This document shows, piece after piece, positions 33,688 to 47,069 of a DNA stretch of 64,000 bases (position 1 is its first letter; the number at the start of each line of letters is the position of its first letter). Source of the DNA: Zygaena filipendulae (lineage: Eukaryota > Arthropoda > Insecta > Lepidoptera > Zygaenidae); contig OU015666.1 of assembly GCA_907165275.2 (NCBI GenBank), forward strand, positions 526,001 to 590,000, read 5' to 3'. The notes beneath the pieces were generated by a model. The model worked only from the letters and a program-made list of their open reading frames with translations, was not told where the DNA came from and made no database searches. A program made the translations under genes and the position numbers.

Positions 33688-33907
33688 CTAGCTGTGCCCC
33701 GCGGTTTCACCAGCGGTAATTTCGGAGTTCCCGCGGGAATTCCGGGATAAAAAGTACCCTATTTCCTTTTCTGTATCCCTGACAACTTTCATGCCAAATT
33801 TCATGCAAATCCGTTCAGCCGTTTTTGCGTGATTGAGTAACAAACATCCAAACATCCAAACATCCAAAAATCCAAACATCCACACTTTCACATTTATAAT
33901 ATTAGTA
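33688..33907 (-). mobile_element. Helitron-like short repeat, full length
   Basis: It runs from CTAGCTGTGCCCCGCGGTTT to AATATTAGTA, with an intact palindrome and a (CCAAACAT)n expansion near 33845-33885. The overlapping 111-codon frame is a repeat translation. Confidence 0.8.
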
Positions 33908-34044
33908 GAACTAGTAGGGGCCCGCGACTTTACTAGCGTTAATGTAACTAGAAAAAAAAACATACGCGTCGAATTGATAAACTCGTCTGTTTTGGGAAGT
34001 CGGTTAAAAATGTATGTCGTCATGATGATCGCTTGACTAGTTGA

Positions 34045-34182
34045 CTAGCTGATACCCGCGATTTAACCTGCATTAATTTCGGAGTTCCCGCGGGAATTCC
34101 GGGATAAAGTTACTTAGGTATGTCTTTTTCTACACCTCTGACAACGTGCATGCAAAATTTTATAATAATTCTAATATTAGAA
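34045..34182 (-). mobile_element. Helitron-like short repeat, 5' truncated
   Basis: It has a CTAGCTGATACCCGCGATTT end and a GGAGTTCCCGCGGGAATTCC palindrome. The distal half is lost. Confidence 0.65.
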
Positions 34183-34690
34183 ATGGATGAAGAATCCTAA
34201 TAGGTATATAACGTACACATCTACTAGGTATATTATGATATAATAAGAATAGTCCATTTCACCCTTGTTGCTAGCCCTCGCTGTGTTGCCTACAATATAA
34301 TCAGCAGTTAAACAAATCCAATCAAGCAAAACAATTAATATCAACCGGACTACTTCGGACCGAGCCTTGGAGGACTTGCCTACCAACTACGATAATCGCC
34401 GAACCATTCTTTGAATCTATAAATGTACGTAGGTAATAGGTATGTCACCGTAAAATTGTAAAAACCGATAGATTGTAGACGGTTGGCGTTGACTCGGAGT
34501 CTTGGCGTTGTCGAGGGTTCTCATCACGGAATAGAGTAGGTAATAATGAATCAAATTCTAGTATCCACCTAAAGTTTTCTTAGAGAGATGTAATTAGTAG
34601 GATATAATAATAATTATTATTAAAATAAATATTGAAAATATAATTGAATAGGAAAGTAAAAAATTAATGATAATTAAAATAGAAAACTTA

Positions 34691-34865
34691 CGGCCGCACT
34701 CAGAGTCGACTTTAATAATTACTTAGTTAAGTATAGATTATTAAAACAAAACTGCCGCAATCAGAGACGTTCAGTAAATTAATGTTAATTGGCATTTATT
34801 GAGATGTAACTTAATTAGTTAAATGCCTAATACTAAATCATTAAAGTCGACTCTAAGTGCGGCGG
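34691..34865. mobile_element. MITE with TTA target duplication
   Basis: The inverted ends are about 25 bp (CGGCCGCACTCAGAGTCGAC and its near-complement), flanked by TTA at 34688-34690 and 34866-34868. TWA duplications are typical of PIF/Harbinger elements. It is 175 bp and non-coding. Confidence 0.75.
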
Positions 34866-34869
34866 TTAT

Positions 34870-35387
34870 AGAATAAATTCGAAAGTATCTAACTATATCT
34901 GTCTGTCTGTTACGCTTTTGTTAACTGTCAACAGATCATTATGAAATTTTGTACACACTTTTTCCGAGGTACAGAGAAGAACATAGGGTAATTTTCATCC
35001 TGGAGTTCCCGCGGGAACTCCGAAATTCATGTCAGTGAAATCTCATGAAATTTCGTATAGTACACGTTGTCAGAATTAAAATCTTTGTACTCCGGAAATC
35101 CTGCGGTATCTCTGAAATTTCCGCGGGTGAAACTGCGGGGAACGGCTAGTATAATAATAATTATTAGAATACATATTGAAGATATAATTAAATACGAAAG
35201 TAAGAATTTACTCATAACTAAAAATAAAAAAAGGTTGTAAAGATGTTTTGATGTTTGTTACTCGATAATTCATAAAAGACCCATCGGATTTAGATGAAAT
35301 TTGGCACAAACATTTAATAATTGTTGACCCTGGATTCCTAGAGGGATTTCCAAAATTTACGTGGTTGAAGCCGCGGGGAATAGCTAG
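34870..35387 (+). mobile_element. Two Helitron-like copies
   Basis: 34870-35149 has two palindromic blocks and a CTAG end. 35230-35387 is diverged but keeps GCCGCGGGGAATAGCTAG. The A/T-rich spacer repeats sequence found at 34606-34665. Confidence 0.65.
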
Positions 35388-36533
35388 TTCTGCGTAAAAG
35401 TTGTGTTCAATCAGTATAATTACTATCAGAACAATAGTTTGGCGGGCATCGCAGAAACAATAACGCCATTCCGTTTGGGGGGATGAGCGGATGTGACGTC
35501 ACCAACAGTCGACATGCTAATGGCTAATGCTTGTCGCCGGAAGCGGTCTCCCGGAAACGGTACGGCCGCCCCGTAGAATTGTAGCATTCGCGTTTTATTG
35601 CCGCCCCGCCGCGACCGGCTGATGCCGCCAGGAGCCGGGGGTGAGCTGGGAGCGGACTTGTTCGCCCTGGCTTTTCTTCGATGGCCACTATTCAGTATTC
35701 ATGGTGATTGTCACTATTAGCGCAAATGTTTATTGTTATCATTGTCAAAGTTTAACGACAATAATGAGGCTCCAGAGGCAGTACGTTCCGTTGATTCGCA
35801 ATAAAAAATGATGAAAATTTCTATATTTCTATCATAACAATCATTATGATATGAATTAAGGGTTATTAGAGTTACCTAAAGAGATTTTCTACCAAAATAC
35901 ATGATTATCAAACTACCATATTATTATTTAAGCAAATGCTACTTTAACTCCATTAATTTGCTCGGGACATTATTCTAAGTCCAAGACATTACAGTTAGGG
36001 TTTAATGTTGTTTCGTCCCTTTCTTAAGCTTGACAAATATCAATTGTGTGAAAGAAACAAAACACAATATTGAATAATTGATTTTTCGTTCAAAAGTTTT
36101 TTGCGAAAAATGGGGGTAAAGTTTATCGACAAAATTATGCTCAAGTAAAAACCCGAAACGAGCCACTTATTCGATTTCCTAAACGCTGTGCGATTCGATA
36201 TAGGTATACCCAAACTCGATTATATGGAATCGGAAATATTCCCCAACAAGACATCGTCGTGTCAATATTTTATTCTAATTCCATTCTATTCGATGTATCT
36301 GACAGCTCCCAATCGGATTGTTTAAATATTGAAATTATGTTGTACATTTTCAAAAATTTCCTTTTATATTCGTAAAAATTTCTTATAATTTGTTTCGTAC
36401 TTAACGTCTGTTTTATTGATGGCCATCTTAAGACTCATTTAAAAATTAAACAAACAATCAATCAATCAGGAATTCGAAAAAGGTATGGGTAAGAATACCA
36501 AAATCAAAATACTTTCTGATGACGACGATTGAC
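35388..36533. other. Unassigned stretch with a GC-rich island
   Basis: 35490-35665 is GC- and CpG-rich and includes a GTGACGTCACC site near 35494 and CCGCCCCGCCGCGACCGG. It resembles a promoter or first exon more than any other part of the window, but no gene model can be supported. The remainder is AT-rich and unassigned. Confidence 0.3.
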
Positions 36534-36810
36534 GACCCGATTGGCGCAATGGTCACCATGCCTGCCCGCTAATCAAGAGGTTCCGGGTTCGATTCCCGGT
36601 GGGGGTGGACTTTGTGTGATGAACACAGGGTTCCATTTTTCAGTCTGGGTGTGTATATATATATATCTATAGTATAATATATACGTAATAATATGTGTAC
36701 TATATACCACGTTTGCTTGGTTTCCACGACACAAGCTTATAGCTTAGTGTGGGATCAAGTAGATCTGTGTTGTGAAGTGGATTATTATTATTATTTATTA
36801 TTATTTTCGC
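36534..36810 (+). mobile_element. tRNA-derived SINE
   Basis: The head contains RNA polymerase III A box TGGCGCAATGG (36542-36552) and B box GGTTCGATTCC (36586-36596) at normal spacing. A body with TTTGTGTGATGAACACAGGG and CAGTCTGGGTGTGTATAT follows, then an (ATT)n tail at about 36781-36808. The body after the tRNA-like head and the simple-repeat tail make it a SINE of lepidopteran type, not a tRNA gene. Confidence 0.8.
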
Positions 36811-37435
36811 TTATTAGGTACTTACATGTTCTAACATTGATATACTAAAAAATAGTCTTTGGTGGGTGGAGCGAAATCGTTCTGCCTGCCAAAGACAGTA
36901 CCTATTTCTGAATTTCAACAAAATATGTTGGTCCCACGAGTCAAATCTTGACAGCAAAGAAAGGCTCTAAAATGGTCCGGGCAAAGCCACACCAGGATCT
37001 AGCTTATTGGAAAGGCAAGGGATAGAAACAAGTTGAGACTCGTGGGTTTGTCGATCATACCATAGAGCGAGAAGATTATTACTGATTATGTGAAAATACG
37101 TATCTAATACTGTAACGAGGCGGCCGTATGCCACTCGTTACGATATCCTGCCTCATTTGTATTACTTTTTATTTTTTAGATAAGTTCTTTTTTATATTCT
37201 ATTAATATTCTTTTTATAAATTTCAAATAATTTTTGTATTCTCATTTTGTATTTTACTAGTGACTTCAATTCCAGATTCGGCTCAATCAACATCTAAATT
37301 ATTTGTCTCTCAATAAATTTTATTTTACTACTTTATTTTATTTATCATCTTATTTGAGCTGTCTGAGGATTATTACTTCCGAACCTCACAATACAAATAA
37401 ATAATTGTTTCGTACATAAAGGTAATATACATATA
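36811..37435. other. Gene-less stretch
   Basis: No frame or repeat family is recognised. The end is rich in T/A with CAATAAATTTTATTTTACTA. Confidence 0.35.
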
Positions 37436-37575
37436 CTAGCTGTCCCGCGCGGTTTCACCCGCGATAATTTCGAAGTTCCCGCGGAATTGTTCCATACAAA
37501 CTTTGCAACCTTTTTTCATCCTCTTTTAGGGGATGAATTTTTAAAAATCCTTTCTTATCGGATGCCTACGTCCGA
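37436..37575 (-). mobile_element. Helitron-like repeat, diverged
   Basis: It has a CTAGCTGTCCCGCGCGGTTT end and a partial palindrome. The distal part resembles the subfamily at 15208-15400. Confidence 0.6.
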
Positions 37576-40049
37576 CAAACATCTAAACGGATCGCCCCTT
37601 CGATATACTTGCAACATTGTGGCAGATATTGTGTTTCGCACGGCAAGCCAGAATCCTCCCAGGAAGTGGCGGCTACGTAGGAATTCCGCCATATGATTTG
37701 TGGCGCGTTTTATACCCGCTGCAGACTTGAAATATACCGCAGAGTGCGGTGGTTGGTATTGCTTAGTGCTCTCGGCACAGAAAAATAATACAGACGGTAA
37801 ATTCTGAACGTGATTCGTAAGAAACGATACACGATTCAAAATGACACTAAACGGTCTCTCATAGTTTTACCAACGCAAGCTGTTTTGGGATTTAATCGGG
37901 GTAACTGTATTAGATGAAACTCTGTCCTATAATAGTTTCGGCGATATATGTAGACTAGTCTAGTTACACAATTATTTGATTGTAGTGATAGTTTTCAAGT
38001 TTCTGATACTAATAATCTATGGATTTTCATATCTGAAATAAAATTATATTATTATTATTATTATAAACATTATAAAACGCAAATTTACCTACACTCAGTG
38101 CAAACTTATAAAAAAGGTTTAAAATATTTAAGAATATTACCTGTGTGGCGAATCGTTTCTAAAATCGGTAGGTTTTAAAAATATAATGATGTTTCAAACT
38201 GACTTTTTAAATATTTGATGAGATATTCACTAAACTCACAAATACTGTCCTCTCCCCCCTCTTTTCCTGGATTTCCAACAACGTAGAAAACTGAAGAAAA
38301 GGAATTTGACTATATGACTTTGATTTTAAAAAGGAAAACGTTCTTTCTTATTACGGGACCCTTGAAATGAAATGAAATGTGGTCTGGTATAGACTGGATC
38401 AGTTTTTTAAGTTATACAATATGTCCCTGCATGTACGAATATTATGTGAAAGTTGTTTCGTTACGTACGAAACATATTCGGAATAGTTCATTTGAAATGT
38501 GTGTGGACCTGAAATACCTCTTAAATATTCACTCGTTTTATTTTCATATCTTCTATCTCCTGGCCATTTTGCCAAATTTATTTGGGGTCAACCCTCCAAG
38601 TAATCCTCTCTTCAGTTTTGTTTGTACGTTTCATGCCATATTTTATCGTCTGTATCCAGGTAGTTGGTCGTTTATTTATTTTCTTTGTTTATCATGTCTT
38701 AGCCGCATCAAAGAATATTAACTATTAATATTTAAAGAAACGATTCTCTCCGCCCCCAGCCAACTCCGTATATCCTACGACGTAGCGGTTAGCCTAGAGG
38801 TGCTAGCGGTGCAGGCTGTCGCTGCTGTACATGACTGTGTCGGGACAATACCAACTTGAATTTGGGACTCTCTCCCCGTCGTATGGTCATCATCCAGTCG
38901 TAAGCCTTTTATAATTTCTATAGTATTAACGAACGAACGTGTCTCGGGCGATCACTATCTGCAATATCAGTCAAATTATGAAAAAAAAGACGTCAAATGC
39001 TAAACGACCGTTCGCGCAATTTTTGACTTTCAATTAAAGATCTATTCGAGTTCCATATTCTTTAATGTCTAAAAACCATAAACTTAATTTTATTTTAATT
39101 ACAGAAACAGCTCAAATAGCTTCCGGATTCGTTTTATTATATATTTAAGGATTATTTAAGAAAGTTACAAGCTCAGCCAGTTTTTTTTTTAATTTAAAAT
39201 CTGGTCCTTATTTAATCTCGTTTTAGCTACCTAGAATCTTCTAGACTTAGATTAACAACAACTGAATTTTCAAATTTATTGGAACACTTAACAATCGTTA
39301 AGAAGATATCGCTAAAATTGTTTTTTGACCATCCAAATATGACCCCTCGTTTTCGCTTTCTTCGGCAAAACGTAGAGATGTGCCCACTAGTCCCACCGGC
39401 GACGCATCTAAGGGACGTGTGGACTCTAAGTATCACTTATGAGGTAAGCTTGATTTTCTTAAGCGCTGGCTGGAATCAGCGGAAACAGGATATCTGTCTC
39501 TGCGGTGTCATAGAGCGACGTCGTTTCGGGCACGACGGTCGTTAACTTTTTGCAGATCCAATGCCACGTCGTCAACGCAGTTCTACGTTCAAAAATCTTT
39601 TTCTGAATGCTGTTGGTAATAGATTTAAAGGGTAGCCATTTTGAATGGCGGGAAAATAGATAGAATAGCGGTTGTTTTCGGGTGGAATTTGTACTGAGTG
39701 CACGTCCACGGGTTTCGCGTTTTTTATTTCAGCCACCATTAATCAGCCATTTTGTTTACCCTGAACAAGAAACTGGTTTTCGTGAGACAATCATATTTAA
39801 CCGTACACTGGGCTTTTTCTAATACTTTTATCAATGGAATATTTACACTGGCAAAATTAATGCGGCAAAGGTCATTCTTGGCAGTCAGTATTTTCTCGAA
39901 ATAAGGAACTTTTCATTGCTGTGCTTATAATTCATTTTCGTAACAATTTGTAAGGGAAAGATTTTTTCGATTTGGTGATATTTTTGATACCCTGACCTAA
40001 CTTGGCCTCATAGAGCCTTTTGATCCTTGTCGGAAACAGCTAATACATA
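37576..40049. other. Gene-less stretch
   Basis: This is mostly single-copy looking sequence. A 114-codon frame at 38377-38721 is hydrophobic and low in complexity, with no recognisable domain. An 88-codon frame at 39279-39545 is equally unsupported. No splice-consistent exon series was evident. Confidence 0.35.
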
Positions 40050-40267
40050 GCGGCGATACATTGAGTTGAAATTTCGCGTGATGTCACTATCCAGTGCAGT
40101 TTGTATGAGGGCTTGTACCCGTTAATGACGTCACAAGCCCCCACCCTTAACTTTAATGCGCTTTATCTGTCATTTATTTGAAAAAGCAAAAAATACGTGT
40201 CTATTGTTTTTTTTTTATTTTCTAACCGACGGACTAATTAGAATTTTGATTTTCAAAAGTAGTCAAT
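40050..40267 (-). mobile_element. MITE with TGACGTCA sites (copy 5, truncated)
   Basis: It lacks one terminal segment. One site has decayed to TGATGTCA (near 40079) and the other is intact (near 40126). Confidence 0.7.
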
Positions 40268-42329
40268 ATAATATTATTAAAGTAATTTTTTTTTTTTTTT
40301 AATCTGTACATGCCGATAGCAATAACTCAAAAAAGAAAAGATGGTCTCCTAAAACCACATTCGCGCGGCTTCAACCCTTAAGGTTGCCACCTTGATCCGT
40401 CTCAAATTTCCCATCTTTATAAGAGATCGGTTTTGAGTTCAAATTTCGACTCACCTCGACGATAAAGGAACATTTACTAGTATTTTATAACAATAGTCAT
40501 GGAAGCAATAAAATATTGACAATAATTAATAAATGCCCCAACATTTAAGGTTGATTATTAAAATAATTATAAACTTCACATTGTCATATCCGTAATTATG
40601 AAAACATGAAAATATACATTAAAGAGTAGAAGAAGAAGTACATGAAAAGACGAAATATAAATAAAATAAAATAAAATATGATAAATATTATACATCGCTA
40701 AAGGAGACATCTATTCTCGTTGACTCAGCGGTTGTGCTTGTAAACACGAGATTATTTCTCCGATACATAGGGAGCAGCAAACACGAGTTGTTATCCTTCG
40801 TTAGACCCACATTATCGGTACGTAGGCTGTAATTGGTACACAGAAATACACCCCCACTGGAAGGGCAATTTATACTTGTCGACGACTGACGACTCATTGC
40901 TTAATAACTTTTTGGAGATTTTCATATATGAGCCCAGGCTACTAGTATAGTATTATATTATCTGTGCCCAGGGTATGAAAATTTATGGGGAGTAAAACCA
41001 GACATTTGTGTTATGATCCGACAGCCCACGGCTTTATAAGGAGGCAGGAAGAATTCCTAAGAAGGAATGCCAATTTACATACCTAATTGTAATAACTGAC
41101 TACTAACTAAACGATAAAGTCTGTATTGCTTGGGCAGAGATGAAATTTAAATTATATAAAAGTATGACTAGATATATATAAATGTGTCTTTATTTTATTT
41201 TTATCAAACACTAGCGTAGGTGCAGATATGATGTATTTTTGTCAAATTCAAATCATATTTTATTAAAGTTTTACAATAAAATGTTTAATAAAAAATATAA
41301 TGTTAACTAACACCCTAGTTAGGTATCTACAAGAGCTTTTTGCAGTTGTTTGTAAGTAATCCAATTTAAATTTAAAAACATCGGTTATGAAGAATTAGAG
41401 AACATGTAAAATTACAATAAAATTAACCCAGACCAAACCTCTGGGTCTAGAAACTTAATACATATTTTGAATTACGTTTATATTATGTATGCGAGCACTA
41501 ACAAAAGGTAAAAGTACCTATCTATTGAAGTATCGCTAGTTTTGAAGGTTGTAATTTTTATTCACATCCAAAAGAGCCACACCTTAATAGCCAACTTTGA
41601 ATAAAATTATTTGATTCTGAAGTTAGAGATTTAGGTTTCCTTTTTTTGTTATGGTATAGGTACGTAGGTATAGTACCTATGTTAGTAATGGTATTTGGTA
41701 ATGGATGGTAAAGAAGTTGAAACCGCGGAACCGCCAGTCACCTAGTGGTTTTTAGTAGTGGTTGGAAGTCGGCACCGTCACGTCGCGTCGTCGTATCGGA
41801 ACCTGTAAGCGTGGTTATCGCACGACTCCCCCTTCGGCGCACCACGCTCATTATGATACATTCATGGCGTCTGTGTAACGGATATTTTTATATTTACATT
41901 ATACACTGAATTATTCCTACGGTTTTATCTGAATTACTTTATTTACAAGAAAGTTGTACTTCTTCTTCCGCCCCTGATCCCATTATTTGGGGTCGGGTCT
42001 CCTCACATTTTTGCGCCAAGAGCACCTATCTTGGGTTGTCGGATCCGGCAATTGGGCTTGCTTGAGGTCTCTTTCGATATCTGACCACCAGGTCAATGGC
42101 GGGCCAACAAGAAAGTTGTACATTTCTAAGAAAAATCAGTTGTGAAATCCTGTAGTTGAAGAGCTGTTCCCGCATCGAATGTCCCCATATTATCGTAACG
42201 GAGGTGAATTTTTTTTTTTTATTTCTGTCTGTTTGTGTGCGCGCATCACAGAATCAAATGACCGGATAAAATTTATCATCGAACGAAAATTCGAACAGAA
42301 AAACAAATTTGTTTGACTCTAATTTAAAA
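40268..42329. other. Gene-less stretch with a possible LINE fragment
   Basis: 41965-42105 contains CCCATTATTTGGGGTCGGGT and resembles degraded non-LTR retrotransposon 3' sequence on the minus strand. No intact frame exists. The remainder is unassigned AT-rich sequence. Confidence 0.35.
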
Positions 42330-42621
42330 TCTAATATATAAAATTCTCGTGTCACAATGTTCGTTCCCATACTCCTCCGAAACGGCTTGACCGATTCTCA
42401 TGAAATTTTATATGCATATTCAGTAGGTCTGAGAATCTGCTACTACCTGTTGTTCATCCCGGAATTCCCGCAGGAACTCCGGTATTAATGCGGGGAACAG
42501 CTAATCACCGTAAACTACTGTAAGGGGTACAAAGAAGGACGTAGAGTACCTACCTACTTTTTTCCGCAACTTCCGCGGGAACTCCGAAATTACCGCGGAT
42601 GAAATCGCGGGGGACAGCTAG
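42330..42621 (+). mobile_element. Helitron-like short repeat
   Basis: This is the full version of the repeat cut by the window start at 1-182, with a GGGGGACAGCTAG end. Confidence 0.75.
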
Positions 42622-42842
42622 TTTTATATAAATGTATGTAGGTATTATTTGTATTAACGATGTCACTTGTTATAACTGTATCTATCATCAGTGCTCATAA
42701 TTATGTACTATATGTATTTGCGAGATAACTGATAATATATACCTATATGTATAGGCATCATTTAAAGTTATGTTGTCTTTATTAACTTCAAATAAAAACA
42801 ACATGAGGACATGTCCCCAGGCCTGGATAGGATAGAATATTA

Positions 42843-43167
42843 TCCTACTAATATTATAAACGCGAAAGTTTGTAAGTATGTATGGATGGATGGATGGATG
42901 TTTGTTACTCTTTCACGCAAAAACTACTGAATGGATTTAAATGAAACTTTACAATAATATAGCTTATACATCAGATTAACACACAGGGTACTTGTTATCT
43001 CGGAATTCCCGCGGGAACTCTGAAATTAACGCGGGTGAAATTTAATTAATTATTTCGTAGTACACGTTGTCAGGAATAGATACAGAGAAGGACATAGAGT
43101 ACTTTTTATCCCGGAATTCCCGCAAGAACTCTGAAATTACCGCGGGTGAAACCGCGGGGCACAGCTA
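42843..43167 (+). mobile_element. Helitron-like short repeat, full length
   Basis: This is the counterpart of 419-744, with the same (GGAT)n run and two palindromic blocks. Confidence 0.8.
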
Positions 43168-44441
43168 GTAGTATATATGTATATATAGGGGTTTATTTGG
43201 ACATGTTTGGGGACCCCCTTAGTTGCAGATACCTATTATTTGGCTTGACGTACAGGTTCATGTAACAATTCTTATATTTAACATGCTCATTTGTTGAAGA
43301 ACAACTGTGCAAAAGAGGATTGGATTTGGATTGGAGATCCGATAAATTGTTTGATAAAATATAATATTGGTACTTACTTACCTTTACTAAACTGAATTTT
43401 GGTCCATTTGTGGTTGTTGTTCTATTTTGTTTCATCATGAGTAATAAATTCCGTAAAAAACTACCCGAAAAGGAAATTCGATCGGAAAATGATTACGAAA
43501 AAGCAAACCTCACCATCCGAACATTTCCGCTCAATTTCAACGTTTGCTCTACACCATAGAGTTTAAAACTTATTCTTTTTACCTCCAACTATCCTACGTA
43601 GACCCATTGACATCTGCTAAACGTTTCTAACCGTCGGGTGTTGTTAAACTAAAGGGGGTCATTACAAACTGGTCGGTTGTCTTACCAAACCAAATCACGT
43701 GCGAACGTTCCCGTGATCTCACGTGCTCGCAAAATTGGTGAACTGAAAGTGTACCTCGGAAAGAACCTAGCTGCCACCGTGTTGACGATAAAGCACCTAG
43801 AATTTTCGCACATTCCAAAATTCGTATTCATCGCGCCTCGCGTTCTTTTTTGTTTTTTTTTTTTTCTTGTCTAAATTGCTATCTGTGCAAAGAGGTTACC
43901 TTGTTTAGGTCGCATTTGCTTTTTTCGTTGAATTTTTTTAAGATTTTCCCTAATAAAATATTCGTTTAGGTTAAATTTTGAAGAAGGAAGCTCAGAAGGA
44001 GATTTTTGTGGTGAACAACATTGGCTTACAAACTTGTCGTGTGCAGACATGACATTTTCTCATTGAAAATGAATATATGACTGTTAAAGTAAAATAAAAG
44101 CTACAAAATATACTGTAGGTATTGTGTTTAAACTGGACTGATTTGAAAACAAATCATGACAATTATCGTAAGTACAGGTACGTCGAATGCAGTCATTTTT
44201 GTAGAATATTCAAATAAAAAAATCACAGCAGTGTGCTTCGAGACAGCTAATATAGAATTGATTCTATAATGATGAAATACAAAAAACCACTCAATCAATT
44301 CGAAGGCATTTCGGATAATAATGATAAAAGAAATGACAAACATATAAACCACCATTTAAACTCACACACACATATTATCTATAAACGTAACTAAAATAAT
44401 TTTGGCAGTCCCTTTATTAGGCGGGCTTTTTTTAAATAATA

Positions 44442-44973
44442 GGGATGTTGACATCTTTTGAAAATCAAAATTTTAAATAGTCCGTCTTTTAGAAAATTAA
44501 AAATCATTAGACACGTATTATTTTATTTTTCAAATAAATGAAAATATACAGAGATAAAGCGCATTAAAGTTTAGGGTGGGGGCTCGTGACGTCATTTACC
44601 ACTACAAGCCGCCATACAAACTGCACTGGTTAGTGACGTCACGCGAAATTTCAACTCAATGTAACGCTGTTATTTTTTTAATAATAATAATAATAATATC
44701 TTTATTAGTCTCAACACAACACAGTCATTACTAAGTAGGTACAAACTTAAGGGTACGACCGTTATTGTGAGAGACTGGTGTCTGTCGTAGGAATATTTCC
44801 TGTGATACAGATCACCAGGCCCCCTCCTGCATATTATCAGTAATTACAGTTACAGAACATGTTGTTCAGCATGAGCATAGTTAAAAAATAAAAAGCTAAA
44901 ATTTTTGATTACGTAAAAAAAGAAAATACGTGTCCAAATTTTTTTATTAATCTACAAGACGGACTAAAAAATA
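44442..44973 (+). mobile_element. MITE with two TGACGTCA sites (copy 6), split by an insertion
   Basis: This is the counterpart of 3451-3770. A 228-bp insert at about 44676-44903 interrupts it inside the TTATTTTTTGATTACG segment, leaving a T-rich duplication on both sides. Confidence 0.75.
44676..44903. mobile_element. Retroposon-like insertion private to copy B
   Basis: It begins (TAA)n then ATATCTTTATTAGTCTCAAC and is inserted into the MITE. It is absent from copy A, so it postdates the duplication or haplotype split. The simple-repeat end fits a minus-strand retroposon tail. No coding capacity. Confidence 0.65.
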
Positions 44974-45365
44974 AAAAAGCTCAACAATAATTTGTAGCAA
45001 GTCGTGTGACAAGGTGTTGCATGCACGCTCGCGTCGAACGTTATCCCTAGGTATCAACCGCACGTATACCTACCTACCTTCGACTCGCAGGTTCTAATCT
45101 CATTAGAGAAGCGTCAATGTAATTCAATTAATCCGATTTACTTGTCGCGCGTCGTCAGAGACAAAATAAATCGTACCGAAATACCTTTTGTAATGTATAT
45201 TCTTTTTCCCTTTTTTGTGCGCACTACAACTTAGTACGGTTAGCTAGTGTTGTGGTGAAAACCAGTACCTATTAAAGTGAAAACCACTTTTTTGTAGTCA
45301 CTTAAATACGAAGTGTATAAAAAGTAGGGAAAGTACCATAAATATTCATTTCTAGCTAGCTAGCA

Positions 45366-45555
45366 CTAGCTGTTTTCACGCGGTTTCGCGCGTGAGTTTC
45401 AGGACTTCTTCGGGAACTCGAAAATTTTTTCTTATAACACTCAAGGCTAGTGCAGCTTTCTATCGCTGAAAGAATTTTTAAAATCGGTTCAGTAGTTCCA
45501 CAGATTGCCTTTTAGAACCAAACAAACTTTCAAATTTTACTTTTAATCCATTCGC
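45366..45555 (-). mobile_element. Helitron-like short repeat, diverged
   Basis: Counterpart of 4227-4410. Confidence 0.6.
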
Positions 45556-46206
45556 TGCAGTTTCAATACTGTTTTACTTATATGTTGAGTTCGGTTAGTT
45601 TTTCATTTGCTAAACTAGTAATATACCTCACTTTTTGTTTCCCGTGGTTTCGTCCACGTTATAAGTAACCATTTTAAGTAGGATCGCCGACATTTTAATA
45701 GAAAGTTTTATGCTTTTCAAATTGCTATAAATTTCAACATGCAGGTGGATCGTTGGTCAATCGTTCAGTATGTCTCTTTATTTAGATTAATATCTGTCAT
45801 TATAACTGGCTTAGGAGCGGCATGAAACACTGGATAATGTATATTGTATGACGTACAAATGATTTTATACCGAGCTGAATAAAGCTTTATGCAAATTGGG
45901 CCCGGCTGTACAATGGAGAACAAAGGGGATGGTCCGATCCTGAAGGGTTGGATGCCTTTGACCGAAGGCCTCCGAGACGTCGGCGGATTTCGTTTCACTT
46001 TAATAATATAATAATATTGGACATTGGTTGCTTTGAAAATTTGCTGTGTGCATTATCCCCGGTTTTGCTCTGATTCCAAGCGATGTACCTACCTAAAATC
46101 GTTCGTATTCAACAAGCACTTAACCGAACATCATGAAATTTCGCATGAACTTTGTCAGGGGTAGGTACAGGACTTAAAATCGCAGGGAACAGCTATTATC
46201 CTATTA

Positions 46207-46800
46207 TCCTGCTAATATTATAAATGTGAAAGTGTGGATGTTTAGATGTTTCGATGTTGGGATGTTTGTTTGTCAACCACGCAAAAACGGCTGAACGGAT
46301 TTGGATGAAATTTGGCATGCACGTTGTCAGGGGTCCAGAGAAGGACATAGGGTACTTTTTATCCCGAAATTCCCACGGGATCTCCGAAATTAACGCGGGT
46401 GAAACGCGCCCCACAGCTAGTATTGTTATAAATGTGAAAGTGTGGATATTTGGATGTTTGTTACTCAATCACGCAAAAACGGCTGAACGGATTTGGATGA
46501 AATTTGGCAGCACGTTGTCAGGGGTACAGACAAGGACATAGGGTACTTTTTATCCCGGAACTTCTGCGGGAACTCCAAAATTACCGCGGGGCATAGCTAA
46601 TTAGAAAATAATAACAATTAAATTAGCTCTTCCTCGCGGTTTCAGCCGCGTTGATGTCGGAGTTCCCGCGGGAATTCCGGAATAAAAGTACCTTAAATAT
46701 GCTATTCAGTATTCGGTACCCATAATATACTCGTAAACGTGTCAGCAAAATTTCATGATGATCGGTTGAGTAGATAAGGCATGAAAGCGTAACAAACAAA
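46207..46800. mobile_element. Three Helitron-like copies
   Basis: Counterparts of 5048-5261 (here 46207-46420, plus), 5262-5441 (46421-46600, plus) and 5464-5640 (about 46624-46800, minus). Confidence 0.75.
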
Positions 46801-47069
46801 AAATTATTTTACAATTGGATTCGCAATTATAATATCAGTTAGAATAATGAGTTTGAGGCTTGCCGTAATTACAATAAGCGCTTAGGTAATATATTCATAC
46901 TACTAATTAAAAACACAAAAGTATCTCTATCTATTTCTTTTTAGCGCCTTAATTACTCAAATAATCATCATAAATTTGTTTTCCATATTTTGCATAATTA
47001 TACGTCTTCTTAATTCATTTTAATTTATTATCATTATTAAAATATACATTATTAATTTATTATTTATTA

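Noticed and set aside
36534..36606. Possible tRNA gene
   Set aside because: A and B boxes are present, but a SINE body and an (ATT)n tail follow, and I could not form a complete cloverleaf. Called as a SINE head.
38377..38721. 114-codon hydrophobic frame
   Set aside because: T-rich sequence gives Phe/Leu/Tyr-rich translations by chance. No domain, no relative in the window and no splice context.
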